This document shows, piece after piece, positions 31,000 to 42,230 of a stretch of 64,000 nucleotides of DNA. The notes under the pieces are model-generated. The model was not told the DNA's origin. It made no database searches and saw nothing but the letters and a program-made list of their open reading frames with translations. The stretch's first letter is position 1; the number at the start of each line of letters is the position of its first letter. Source of the stretch: Cordylochernes scorpioides. Taxonomy: Eukaryota; Arthropoda; Arachnida; Pseudoscorpiones; Chernetidae. The stretch is taken from the NCBI GenBank assembly GCA_030710605.1, contig CP092863.1, forward strand, positions 142,258,580 through 142,322,579, read 5' to 3'. A program made the translations under genes and the position numbers.

Positions 31000-33300
31000 T
31001 ATGGTGATGTATCAATATACTGTGTTATTGAAAATATTATCTCTGTAGTATTCATTAAATATAAATGCAAGTGATGTGAAAAATGGACAATTGTAAAAAT
31101 ATAACTCAGTATTTTACACAAGTGAGGTTCAACTGCTTTGTATATTTACACAATGTTGTAATTTTCTTGTCATCCATGTTATTATATCATCTCCGCCATA
31201 TTAATCTACCATGTTTTCCATGTTAATAAAAAAATGAAATTAATACAGTGTTGAAAAGTGAAGTGTGTATGTGTGTTTAGAGTAAATATGTTTTCCTTTT
31301 ATTTGTGGGCACAGTTCCTATATATATAATTATTCTAGCCAAAATATGAAAATTTCTGAATTTATTTTTTCATAAACTTTAGATAAATATTATTGAATGT
31401 GTGTGGCAGCTTTCAATACAATTCTATAAGGGAACAGAAATTATAGAATAAATGTGAATGTAGCATAATATAAATGTCTCTTTAATTGTAACCTCCATGA
31501 TTTTTGATATGAATTGTTATATGTGTATGAAATAACGAGGTTGAGTGTTGCTATGCTAATCTATTTATTAGCTTGATTGTCTTTATATAATTTTTCCTGT
31601 ATATAAATTTCATATTACCATTAAGGTACTATCACTGTTTTTCGTACATGTATCAAACATTTCTGCTTGGAGAATCTGTATAAGGCTAAAAAGTCCTAAT
31701 AAAGCTTTTTGTTTTTGTAATATCGATTTTCAAAGAGTGGTTAGCAAAATAATAAAACAATACCTAACATGATTTTTAAAATATATATTTCTCCTTTCCT
31801 TGCCTTTATTTTCTTTTATATTTCTCTTCCTCTCAATGTAAATACAGTAAACAAGTCAAATTTTTATAACCTCCGTTTTTCAGCTGAGGAATTTTTGCAT
31901 TGAATAAAATATCTTCATAAAGGCTTATGTATGCATGTGTCATATATAAAAATACCCATGTTTTTATTTATGATAAGCTTTTACTTTTTTTTTTTTTTTC
32001 ATTTGAGGACTCCTAGTAAAAATACATGTATAGGACTATATGTCTTAATAATGGCTTCTGTGTGTGTTTTGTGTTAAATAATATTAAATAAAGTAATAAA
32101 TATATTAGAGTTGGAATATTTATGTCTGTAATACTCTGTGTAAATAGAAATAATATTTTTTACTGGATATTATAAACGTTATTTTGTTATAATACTCGAG
32201 GCAGTACAAGACAATAATAATTATTCTATAACCAAATGTAAATAATTATTCTAATGCAAAATATTTAATCGTGTTTATATATATTTTATTAATAATAATT
32301 AAGAAAATAATTAAAGAAGTACATGTGTACCATTCACATATGAAGAAGACACATCCCAATGTAAATATAAGTGCTAATTATGTTAGATTTTTTTTGTTTT
32401 CTATAGTGTATATATAAATTATCCCTTTAATATATCGTTTGTCAATATATGTTTTTGTCCATAATTTTTTTTGTAATATTTAAAAAATTTCTTCAAATTT
32501 GTAAGGTAACAAATTTACATATGTATAATTTTATATAAACTTTATTTTTATAATTTTATTTGTAATTTTTAATCAGTCATCACTAGTATTAGAAGTATAA
32601 TCAATGCATTAACTTTTCAACTTTGAGTTCTTTCAAACACTATTATGGTTTAAATATAGAAAAATATGGAATTGATCATCCTAAATAGTTAGTGGAAAAT
32701 GTTTAAAAATTATAAAAATATATTTGCGTGTGCAAAGGATTATTATTTTCTTATTTTATCTTTATTATATTTCTTTTACGATTTGCATCGATTTGTAATA
32801 ATTTTAGGATCAAATTATCTTTGAAAACAATTCTTGAAAACAAATAAAAAGAAATGATTTTATATTAGAATCAGAATCATGTATAAATGTTGAATTTGTA
32901 TTTTTTGAAATATTTATAAAATTTTCTATGAAATTTTCTATCTTCGTTGTTGGATTAAGCTTGCTCAATGTTGAGAATAGGTTATGTTTCACTTACTTCT
33001 TCCGTCTAAAAATCTTACAGAAGCTGAAACAGCCCATTTTGGAATTCGCTTGGTATGTTCGCTTTGATCGTTAGTTTGCTTGCTCGCTTGGAAGATGCTT
33101 GCTCGCTCGCTTGTTCGATTATTGTGATCTCCTGGTGACAATTAAGTCCTGACATAACTCTCTTTTAAGATGAAAATATCATAATTCCACAAATAAATAT
33201 CTTTTTATTCAAAATATATTAAAATATAACTTATCCATTAAAGCCTGATATATTTTAAACCATATTTGCGGAAGAGCTTTGCTGGATGCATTACCTTGAA
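31000..33300. other. Long AT-rich stretch; one LINE-type 3' end
   Basis: No gene seen. At 31672-31703 GAATCTGTATAAGGCTAAAA followed by AGTCCTAATAAAG matches the 3' hairpin end of LINE-B and of the 46.7-kb LINE, so the preceding several hundred bases may be a LINE 3' untranslated region. Confidence 0.55.
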
Positions 33301-33524
33301 ATTATATGTATGTACCACTACAGACCTATAAGCTTATGTCCATAGGTTCACTAAACACCCATAAGCTGTCTTCCATAGTAAATGTAGGATATATCCCAAA
33401 CCAACCCAATACAATAGTAAAGCAGTCTAGAGCACCATCTAGTGGAGCAGAAATAAACTAAGGTTTATTTAACTTGCTCTGTGATATTTGGTCAACCCAT
33501 AAACATTAGTTTATTTTTGCTCCA

Positions 33525-34640
33525 CTAGATGGCGCTCTGCCATCTAAAAAGCACTTGTGCTTGCGGTCAGGATATGCTTTCTTTATTTTTAATATCAACA
33601 CCTGATCCACTTATTTTATTTTTTTTCTATTGTTTTTTCATGTGTTAAGCATATTTACGCAAATATCGCCTTAAATACCCATTTCTTGGTTTATCAAGAG
33701 GCCTCTGGGATCAAAAATCTTTTTGGTCGCAGTGGTACAGCCTACTCCACGCTGACGAGTGCCAATAGCGCGGAGGCAGCCCGAGCTTTCCTGGAAATGC
33801 ATCGAAGAGATGGAGATCAACTGTTTTCCCATATTGTCACTGGAGATGAAAGCTGGGTGCATCATTCAACTCCAGAAACAAAACGACAAAGCATGGTGTG
33901 GAAGAAGCCTGATGAAAGTGCACCAAAAAAGGCGAAGGTCACAATCTCTGCAGGCAAAGTTATGGCTATCGTCTTTTGGGAGTGTAAGGGTGTTTTATTG
34001 GTTGACTACCTGCCCCCAAACACTACGGTTAACGCTGCGAGGTAAGGCTGCAATAAAACAGAAACGTCCTAGACTTTTGTCTCGGAAAGTGTTACTCATC
34101 CATGACAATGCTCGCCCTCACGCAGCTCGAAAGACCCAAACGTTACTGGAAAACTTCAAATGGGAAATTTTCACACATCCACCGTATTCTCCGGACTTGC
34201 CCCAAGCCACTTCCATCTTTTTCCAGTACTCAAGTTGCACCTTGGAGGCAAGCACTTTGCGAATGATGACGAAGTGCAGGCGGAGGCGAACCACTGGCTA
34301 CGAAGAAAGGACACGGCTTGGTACAACAGTGGTATAAAAAAATTGCTACAACGGTACCAAAAATGTTTAGACAGAAATGGTGATTATGTAGAGAAGTAGT
34401 CTAAGAGTTGTATAATGAAAATAAAATAACTGCATAATTGTAAATAATGTTGTTGATTTGTTAAAAAATAGGGAAACGTATTTATTGGCTGGCCCGCGTA
34501 TGTATATGTGGTACAATTATAAATATGAAAAAAATAATAGAAAAAATAAAAGATAAGTGGGTCAGGTGTTGATATTAAAAATAAAGGAGGCATCTCCTGA
34601 CCACGAGCACATGTGCTTTTTAGATGGCAGAGCGCCATCT
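33525..34640. mobile_element. Mariner-containing element with ~115-bp inverted repeats
   Basis: 33525-33640 (ATGGCGCTCTGCCATCTAAA to TATTGTTTTTTCAT) is repeated in reverse at about 34520-34640. The transposase remnant lies between. The repeat arms recur without transposase at 34590-35095, 47680-48020 and 59150-59515, i.e. as MITE-like derivatives. Confidence 0.7.
33671..34399 (+). pseudogene. Mariner transposase, frameshifted, catalytic residue lost
   Basis: Three overlapping plus-strand frames carry the transposase in order: 33686-34045 (FSHIVTGDESWVHH, first Asp, then KRQSMVWKKPDE), about 34080-34200 (LIHDNARPHAARKTQTLL, second Asp, then HPPYSPDL) and 34160-34399 (LAPSHFHLFPVLK to the end). 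At least two frameshifts are needed to join them. In mariner the motif after YSPDLAP is S/T-D-Y-H-L-F with the third catalytic Asp; here it reads S-H-F-H-L-F, so that acid is replaced by His. The N-terminal DNA-binding domain is missing. Non-functional. Confidence 0.88.
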
Positions 34641-35095
34641 AGTGAAGCAAAAATAAACTAAACGTTTATTTACCTTGCTCCGTGATATTTGAAACCCAAT
34701 TTCTTGATAAATAAAAAAAAAGCCATCCACGAACGCGTTTCGCGCTGTTGGCGCTCGTCAGTGTGGAGTAGGCTGTAATCACTGCGACCAATAAGATTTT
34801 TGGTCCCAATGGCTTCCCAAGAAATCAATAAATGGGTATTTAAGGCCAAATTTGCGTAAAGACGCTTAATACATGAAAAAACAATAGAAAAAAAAAGATT
34901 TAGCCATTGGTACCAGAACGCCAACAGCGCGAAAACGCGTTCGTGGATGGCTTTTCTTGATTTATTAAGAAATTGGGTTGGCCGAAAATCACGGAGCAAG
35001 CTAAATAAACGTTTAGTTTATTTTTCTCCACTAGATGGCGCTCTGCCATCTAAAAAGCACACGTGCTCGTGGTCAGTAGATGCCTTTTTTATTTT
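34590..35095. mobile_element. Palindromic mariner-derived MITE
   Basis: Inverted arms carry AGATGGCAGAGCGCCATCTA, AAACTAAACGTTTATTTA and CCAACCCAATTTCTTGATAA-like words. The centre retains a transposase scrap (DERQQRETRSWMAF). Related copies are at 47680 and 59150. Confidence 0.75.
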
Positions 35096-35159
35096 TAATT
35101 ATATATATATATGTATAAAATGAAAGGAGTTAAAAGCACGAATGTTTCTTTTATACAAA

Positions 35160-35472
35160 AGTCGCGGTCTACTCTGTCTCGTGTGAGCAATGCTCTGCCA
35201 CATACGTTGGCGAGACAGGTAGATCCGTCGCCATCAGAATGTCTGAGCATTCTAGAAACATCTCCAATCAAGACACCAGGTCCCTCCGTTACCAGCACAC
35301 ACTCAATACCGGCCATTCTTTCAACACCAACCACCCCATCATACATTACAGACACATTCATAACCAGCACCAACGATTAGTTCTCGAATCCATAGAATCC
35401 CACAGACATAACAGCATTAACCGTAAAATAGATCTCCCTGATGCCTATCGTGCTCTCCTGGCCTTGCAGTAA
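35160..35472 (+). pseudogene. Penelope GIY-YIG endonuclease domain, isolated 3' copy
   Basis: VYSVSCEQCSATYVGETGRS marks the GIY-YIG start, followed by RMSEHSRN and a His/Asn-rich tail ending DAYRALLALQ and TAA. Nearly identical to 37677-37987. It lacks any RT upstream. Confidence 0.88.
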
Positions 35473-36028
35473 TAACCTAAACAAGATAGCTGAAATCAAC
35501 ATTGCTTAAATTTTTTAAACAAACGCATATCCAGTAATTTACGTTAGCATATTCCCCTATAGTCTCAAACTCTAAATGGGCAAATGCCTTGTTTACCTGT
35601 TTGTAATAGTCATAACAAATGCAAATCCTCATTTACATAGTTTATTCCGCAAATATGTAAATAACCATGTGTATATATTCTCTTTCTAGCCATAGTACCT
35701 GCATTATAGTGTCACGATTGTCGCCGTAATCACGCCTGTAGAAGGGTTTTTTGCCCCGAAAGCTTGCTTCGATATATGTCTATTAAAGAAACTCTTCTTT
35801 TATTTCGTCTTGTCGTCTAAATATTATCGAGAAGATTATTATAGTCGTTATCGCTAATGATTCTCTCTATGAATGAAGTCAATAGGTACTTATGGCTAAC
35901 TCACAAAAAAATCCCTGCAGCTGTCCCGATGGAGAAGCCACCTCCAATTTAGCCGTCACTGCAAAAATGCCGGTTTCATCCCTCCCTCTCTTAGGCTCAA
36001 GGACCCCGTTGATAACCCTTTCTCAAGG

Positions 36029-36066
<38 letters not shown>

Positions 36067-36079
36067 AGAAAACCCAACA

Positions 36080-37348
36080 ACAATTGATCAACGCCACTAT
36101 CAAGCGTTGTCTAACCGTACCCTTTCTCCCTCAGAAATATTGCTTTTAGAGAAAGGCCTCAAGTTCCGCATCCCCTCCAAGCCCAACATCCCTGAGGTCA
36201 TCAGCTCCATCGAATCCACCATCAAACAGTATAGCCTGCAAGACAAACACTCCATAAGAACAATGGTTGCCAAGACTCTAACTAAACCTTATACCCCTCC
36301 TCTCAACTACCGCGCAGACCTAAGAACACTACAAAGACTCAATCAGAGTAAATCTATAGTCATCACCCGATCCGACAAGGGCTCGAACACCGTCATCATG
36401 AACCAAGAAGATTACCGAGCCAAAATGCACAATCTACTCGGAGATGATACCATTTTCTCCCCCATCTCAGACAAGGTTAGCCTCTCCCTGGTTAAAGTTT
36501 TCAGAACCTCCCTACTTCAGTTGAAAAAATCTAAACATATTACCCCCGATGACTACAAGTTATTTATTTCCAACCTTTCCAATAGCGCATGCATCTACGG
36601 CCTGCCTAAAATCCATAAGCCTGACGCACCACTTCGTCCCATTATCGCCTACCATCTTTCACCCGCTTATCCATTGGCCAAGTTCCTTTCTAACTACCTT
36701 TCCCCACTGTTGAATAACCACAGGAATATATACTCCATACGTAGTACCCCCCACTTCATCAGTGAGTTAACTGCCTTAAATCCCGCTCCACATTATACAA
36801 TGTGTTCCTTTGATGTAACCTCCCTCTACCTCAGTCTTCCCCACAGTCTCATCACAGATAGTCTGGAGCGGTTCCTTGGCTCACAGAATGTAGATCCCCA
36901 TACAGCTTCATCCATAACACAACTGACCAAGCTCTGCTTGGACATGAACTCCTTCAAATTCCTTAAATATCACTACAGACAGATTAGGGGCTCCCCAATG
37001 GGTAGCCCTCTATCCTCTATTGTCGCAGAAGTAGCCATGTCCGAAATAGACCACTGGATCACCCGTACCCTCCCCATAGATATACAAATATGGCGCCGTT
37101 ATATTGATGACGTCTTTTGCTTATGCAGAAACGGACAGGAGAGCACCATACTTGCAGCCCTCAATAGTTATAACCCCAACATCTCCTTCACTTTGGAAAT
37201 GGAGTCAAACCGCGTCATCCCATTCCTAGACATACTAATAATACGTACCACATCCTCATTCCACACCACAGTTTACTATAAAAAAAATGTCCCCCCAGTT
37301 ATACCCATTTCAATTCACACTGCCCCATTTCCCACAAAATCAACATAG
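36080..37348 (+). pseudogene. Penelope-like reverse transcriptase
   Basis: The main frame (36107-37348, 413 codons) shows the Penelope RT order: ITRSDKGSNTVIM (about 87-99), YGLPKIHKPDAPLRPI (164-179), CSFDVTSLYLSLPH (motif A, Asp 236), RQIRGSPMGSPLSS (motif B, 291-304) and RRYIDDVFCL (motif C, YIDD 332-335). All catalytic Asp residues are present. At about 37295 the reading frame shifts; thumb-like sequence (HKINIVKALTKRIH) continues in another frame, and further shifts separate it from the endonuclease. A CT microsatellite (36030-36062) precedes it. Penelope RTs are related to telomerase and prime at nicked DNA. The first half of the N-terminal region may lie before 36107 in another frame. 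Confidence 0.92.
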
Positions 37349-37676
37349 TAAAGGCCCTCACTAAAAGAATCCATACCCACTGCTCACTCGACATATTTAA
37401 AGAAACTGAGAGAAAGATCATCATATCGCACCTCTCCATAGCATCGTTTCCGCTTGAATTCATCAACAGACACTCATATACACCTGGCCCCTCCAATCTT
37501 TCTATAATTTACAGATCACTGTTTCCTCCCCTACTGCCCCTCCTCAGTCGACATAGCCAGAAGCCTTAAAACATACGGTATCCGCACCAAATATAAGAAC
37601 TCCTCCAACCTGCTCACATCCCTCCGTCACCCATATACTAAATCGCATGCCCCCCCAGATCCCCTCCATTCTGTTG

Positions 37677-37987
37677 GCGCGGTCTACTCTGTCTCGTGTG
37701 AGCAATGCTCTGCCACATACGTTGGCGAGACAGGTAGATCCGTCGCCATCAGAATGTCTGAGCATTCTAGAAACATCTCCAATCAAGACACCAGGTCCCT
37801 CCGTTACCAGCACACACTCAATACCGGCCATTCTTTCAACACCAACCACCCCATCATACATTACAGACACATTCATAACCAGCACCAACGATTAGTTCTC
37901 GAATCAATAGAATCCCACAGACATAACAGCATTAACCGTAAAATAGATCTCCCTGATGCCTATCGTGCTCTCCTGGCCTTGCAGTAA
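37677..37987 (+). pseudogene. Penelope GIY-YIG endonuclease domain of the full copy
   Basis: Same domain as 35160-35472, here placed after the RT as expected: VYSVSCEQC, YVGETGRS, RMSEHSRN, ending LALQ and TAA. It is out of frame with the RT because of indels at 37295-37650. Confidence 0.88.
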
Positions 37988-38223
37988 TAATCTTAACAAG
38001 ATAGCCTGAAATCAACATCGCTTAAATTTTTGAAACAAACGCATATCCAGTAATTTACGTTAGCATATTCCCCTATAGTCTCAAACTCTAAATGGGCAAA
38101 TGCCTTGTTTACCTGTTTGTAATAGTCATAACAAATGCAAATCCTCATTTACATAGTTTATTCCGCAAATATGTAAATAACCATGTGTATATATTCTCTT
38201 TCTAGCCATAGTACCTGCATTAT

Positions 38224-39139
38224 GTATAATTCCCTATTCCCATAGTAGTACCCATATAGCCAGAATCTTAAGCAAACATGGTATAAGAACATATTATGAA
38301 AGCAACCCCAATATAACAACCATAATAAGAAACCCCATTACCAGAAACAGTTTTCCAATAACGAAACTATACAATAGCAAAGCCATATATTCCATATCAT
38401 GCAACCAATGCAATAATGTTTATGTAGGTGAAACAGATAGACATATAAAAGACAGAATGGACGAACATAGAAGAAACATTAAAAACAATGACCCCAAATC
38501 TCTAATATTACCAGAAACAGTTTTCCAATAACGAAACTATACAATAGCAAAGCCATATATTCCATATCATGCAACCAATGCAATAATGTTTATGTAGGTG
38601 AAACAGGTAGACATATAAAAGACAGAATGGACGAACATAGAAGAAACATTAAAAACAATGACCCCAAATCTCTAATAGTACAACACATCAAAAATACAGA
38701 TCATGATTTCAATCTATCAAACCCTAATATTCATTACACAAACATAAATAGTAAATACAAAAGATTAATACTGGAAGCACTAATTTCATCAAAATATAAT
38801 AGTATAAATAGACACATCGATATCCCAGAGACATATAATAGGCTTGTCCATAAACTAAAATAGAATTATTTGTTTTCTCTTCATTGCAACATTTCATAAT
38901 TTTGCATTTAATAATATAAGCAGATAGATTAATTTACATAGCAATAGTTATTACTTAATAAAATTTTTATAAATAATCCTAGGTATGCAAATATTTTAGC
39001 TCATATAGATGTATATATACATGTCTGATACACTTGTTTCCTTTTATTCCTGTAGAAGGGCTGCTCGCGCCCGAAAGCTCGAAACGGTTATTACCAATAA
39101 AGAAACTTATCCTTTATAATTTTATTCGTGTTATATTAT
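38224..39139 (+). mobile_element. Second, 5'-truncated Penelope element nested in the first
   Basis: Flanked by ATTAT (38219-38223 and 39135-39139). It encodes a divergent GIY-YIG domain (AIYSISCNQCNNVYVGET) ending ETYNRLVHKLK (38863), then a 3' region with CTGTAGAAGGGCTGCTCGCG, CCCGAAAGC and CAATAAAGAAAC. A 169-bp segment is directly duplicated (38339-38507 and 38508-38677), breaking the domain. Confidence 0.88.
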
Positions 39140-39343
39140 AGTGTCACGTTTGTCGCCGTAATCACGCCTGTAGAAGGGTTTTTGCCCGAAAGCTTGCATC
39201 GATATATGTTTATTAAAGAAAATTTTCTTCTTTTATTTCGTCTTGTCGTCTAATTCAGGATAGGTTCCATATTTAGGGTCAGCTATCTAAAATTTCATCG
39301 TGTGCGACAGTGTAGATGCAAGATAAATCAGTTTTATACTCAC

Positions 39344-39618
39344 TTGTAGAGCTACTTGAACTTGACATATGGTATGTCGGGTGGGGGTCGAGACAGACCG
39401 AATTTGACTAGCCTCTTTAGATTGAACTCCATAAATGTGTAATCTTCCATTTTGGAAGGATCCCGTGATGGTCGGGAACTGACCATTTGATCCAGGTTTT
39501 TGATATCAATTTCTCTGATTACTTCAAGTTCTGGAAGTTCTAAAACTAATGGATCAGACATCCTTTCGGGCGAAGATGTAAACTTTTCGCGGGAATGCCA
39601 TCGCAAAGATCGTGCCAT
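39344..39618 (-). pseudogene. Paralogue copy 1 of an unrecognised first exon (in-frame stop)
   Basis: Minus-strand ATG at 39618 (MARSLRW...) and a GTGAGTAT donor directly after 39344 enclose 275 nt. The protein aligns over its length with 41283-41560: SDPLVLELPELEVIREI, then FMEFNLKRLVKFG and RPPPDIPYVKFK. The alignment also covers the first tens of bases of the intron (CACTGTCGC). A TAG at 39352-39354 cuts the frame three codons before the donor, where the paralogue reads on (FKKLYE), so this copy is probably broken or ends here. I do not recognise the family. Confidence 0.62.
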
Positions 39619-39951
39619 CATTTACTCTACTAGTCCGAGCTAATTGACAATTGTTTGATTCGATTGTATTAAGACTTTTATCGTTGTATATTTCTTTTTT
39701 TCTGTTATGTTTCAGTCCGTTCTATATCAAATAGTCGAACCATGTAAAAATAGTCCCCTTCCTCGAAAATTAGCCTGAGTTGCATATAGTCAAAAAATGT
39801 AAAGATATCCGAATTTAAATGCGAAATATTTAAAATATCACACATACATTTTCAAAACACAATGTATAATAAAAATACATTTATTAAACATTCAAGGTTG
39901 AGGCATGGAACTAACGTTTGAAAATAAACAACCCAATAAGGAAGAGCCAAT

Positions 39952-40430
39952 GCCGCCAATACCCTGGTACTTTCAACCACCCAGCACCACCTTCATGGGT
40001 ACCTGCCCGGAGAGGCTACCATCACCAAGCTACAGGCCCGCTTGCGAAGGTTTATCGGGGCCCTGACCACACGGCTTGGCTTCCCGCAGGCATCGTATCG
40101 AGGCCTGTTACCCTCGGGGGCCTCGGGCTTCTGGACATCGGCGCCCAACTCCATCTGGCCTGCCTCAAGGGCGTTCAGGCTGCGCTCCGTGGGGGAAAGA
40201 ATGGCTTCTCTTGGCTGGTGTTGGGTGGCGTCTGGCTCCGTCCCCCTCCCGACGGTGCTCCGCTCTGGCCCCGCCGCCTACGGCTACTAAGGCTCTGGGA
40301 TGAGGCCTCCAAGATCCTTGGCCTCGACCACCGGGCTGTTCTCACATCCCAGCTATTGGAGCTCCCCATCATTGGTGGCTGCCGATTCCTTCGCCCTCCC
40401 AACCTCCTGGCTCCTGCGCGCTGCATATTG
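39952..40430 (+). pseudogene. LINE ORF2 C-terminal fragment
   Basis: A GC-rich island in AT-rich DNA. Two frames join at about 40085: TITKLQARLRRFIGALTTRL, then LGGLGLLDIGAQLHLACLKG and VQAALRGGKNGFSWL. The sequence resembles the thumb region after the RT of non-LTR elements. Frameshifted and truncated at both ends. The lineage is not resolved. Confidence 0.7.
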
Positions 40431-40449
40431 GGAACAACTTTATTTGTTT

Positions 40450-41260
40450 TTCTGTTTCACATACTCTCTTAATTCATGGAAGCTTTTGAATATACCAAAA
40501 ATTGATATATATCCCTTAATATAATTTGTCCTTTTCTTAAACATGTTCCTTTAATTTTGCGGACCAGTGTATATTATTCTATGGAAAGATTTGTAATTTC
40601 GATATTTGTATTTTGATAAATTTTGTATTTAAGGGACAGACGTCCACGACTCTGAGGGGCTACTTAACAGAAACACGTCAGATCCATGTCAGTAGCAACA
40701 AGATTATTATTCTATGAAAATATTTTAAATTTCGATATTTGTATTTTGATACACTGTAAAAATTTCTCATTGTCTCTCTGCTATTTTATTAGTTTTAATA
40801 AGGTTTTACATTAAATAAATTTCCATGTAATTCTGAGGTTTGTCTTTCCTAATTTTCTACGTTTTACAATATAATAGAAAAATAAAAAATAAAACAAGAG
40901 TACTTATTTTAATTCCTAAATATTTTATGAAGCTTCATTTCTTACAAATCGCTTGCCCCCCTTTATATGATGGCAACAAATAATTTACATAACTATTTTT
41001 CAAAAATTATGATGATGATAATCAATAAATTTGAATTCGTACAATTACTACACTATTGCTTTATTTAATATATATAAGAGATAGTTAATATATAATATAA
41101 TGTGATAATAAACCTTAAATAAAACAAAATAGACGCTGGTCAGAGACATTTATTAAGACTGAATCATGACTGATCATGGTTTCTTCTAAGCTGACCAAAT
41201 AGTATTAAAGAGATGAGACCTCTATTGAGCCATATTTGGTCATCATTGTTGTCGACTACT
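40450..41260. other. AT-rich, no gene recognised
   Basis: Contains a short repeated phrase (TTCGATATTTGTATTTTGAT at about 40598 and 40733) but nothing else of note. It would be the divergent promoter interval of the paralogous exon pair. Confidence 0.45.
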
Positions 41261-41282
41261 TGTGATCAAATATAAAGTGACG

Positions 41283-41560
41283 ATGATTCGATCCTTGAGA
41301 TTCCGGTCTGAGGACCAACTCCAACTTGTTCAAAATGAGCGGCTTGAAGATCCCCTGGTAATAGAAATGCCAGATTCAGAAGTGATTCGGGAAATCAATG
41401 TTAGAGACCTGGACAAAATCTCTCAGTCCCGACCACGTGACCATGGTCCAAAAATGGGTGATTTCACCTTCGCAGAATTCAATCTGAAGAGACTGGCCAG
41501 ATTTGGGGCAAGAAGACCTCCTCCAGAAATCCCCTACGTGGATTTTAAAAAGCTCTACGA
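41283..41560 (+). CDS. Paralogue copy 2 of an unrecognised first exon
   Basis: ATG at 41283 (MIRSLRFRSED...) and donor GTGAGT at 41561-41566 enclose 278 nt, 92 codons plus two bases, so the exon ends in phase 2. Features: EDPLVIEMPDSEVIREINV, then DFTFAEFNLKRLARFGARRP and PPEIPYVDFKKLYE. The match to the inverted copy at 39618-39344 is mainly at protein level (conservative changes such as L/I, K/R, D/E), which argues that this was under coding selection. No signal peptide or transmembrane segment. Later exons were not found to the right. Family and function unknown. Confidence 0.65.
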
Positions 41561-41701
41561 GTGAGTTTCCAACTATAAATTGATTGATACACTGTCGCGA
41601 TAACTATGCCAGCCATTGAAATATGAACTCACGTATTTAGAGCAGGTATCTAGAGGACTAATGTAAAGTTACATTGCAGAGTGTCGTGGCGATTGTTGTT
41701 G

Positions 41702-41849
41702 GTGGTGTCTTTTCCATGGAGCAGATCATATCGGTCCATGCACCCTGATCACAATACCGGCCAACTGAGGTGGTGGTGTCTTTTCCATGGAGCAGATCAT
41801 ATCGGTCCATGCACCCTGATCACAATACCGGCCAACTGAGGTGCCGTAT
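41702..41849 (+). repeat. 74-bp tandem duplication
   Basis: Two near-identical copies starting GGTGGTGTCTTTTCCATGG and ending CGGCCAACTGAGGTG. Confidence 0.88.
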
Positions 41850-42090
41850 GGATGTCCTCTTCTGGATTGATGTCTGCCATATAGAGCGCTACAAGGATAG
41901 CCGGGTATATATGGTCCGAATTTAGTTGGGTATTGTAACAGTTATTACACTTTCTGTAGGATCTAGTCATGTCTGGGTTTATCTTCATTAATTTAAAATG
42001 TCCTGTTCTGATTCTTGAAATTGTTGTTGTTAATGGCGATTGTTTGTGCGAGTATGAGAGGATTGCGCTTTCCAATGAACTCTGTATCCA
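41797..42090 (-). pseudogene. LINE ORF2 3' fragment (RNase H / Cys-His tail)
   Basis: Minus-strand text ISRIRTGHFKLMKINPDM, then RKCNNCYNTQLNSDHI and PAILVALYM. This resembles the region of arthropod LINE ORF2 where R-x-R-T-G-H precedes a C-x2-C...H...C motif. It stops at 41797 and is truncated upstream. Confidence 0.65.
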
Positions 42091-42094
42091 GTAC

Positions 42095-42230
42095 TATTAT
42101 AAAATATAAAAACCTTTCGCAATAAGTTTCTTTATTAAACACAGCTTTCGAGCTCTTGCTCTTCAACGATCAAAGTTATAATCTCAATAAATAAACTTAT
42201 TGCGAAGGGTTTTGATATTTTAATAGTAAA
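42095..42230. repeat. Inverted Penelope-type ends
   Basis: CGCAATAAGTTTCTTTATT (42118) and AATAAACTTATTGCGAAGG (42185) are inverted. Between them the minus strand has GAAGAGCAAGAGCTCGAAAG, like the other Penelope termini. Confidence 0.6.

Larger units (their letters stand above)
35160..39260 (+). mobile_element. Penelope-like element: partial copy followed by full copy, with a nested Penelope
   Basis: A 3' fragment (GIY-YIG domain, untranslated region and terminal motif, 35160-35830) is followed directly by a copy with RT and GIY-YIG (35833-39260). The repeated part (35160-35710 and 37677-38223) is nearly identical, the pseudo-LTR arrangement typical of Penelope elements. The second copy is cut at 38223 by another Penelope and resumes at about 39135. 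Both copies end with CTGTAGAAGGG..., CCGAAAGCTTGC and ATTAAAGAAA. Confidence 0.88.
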
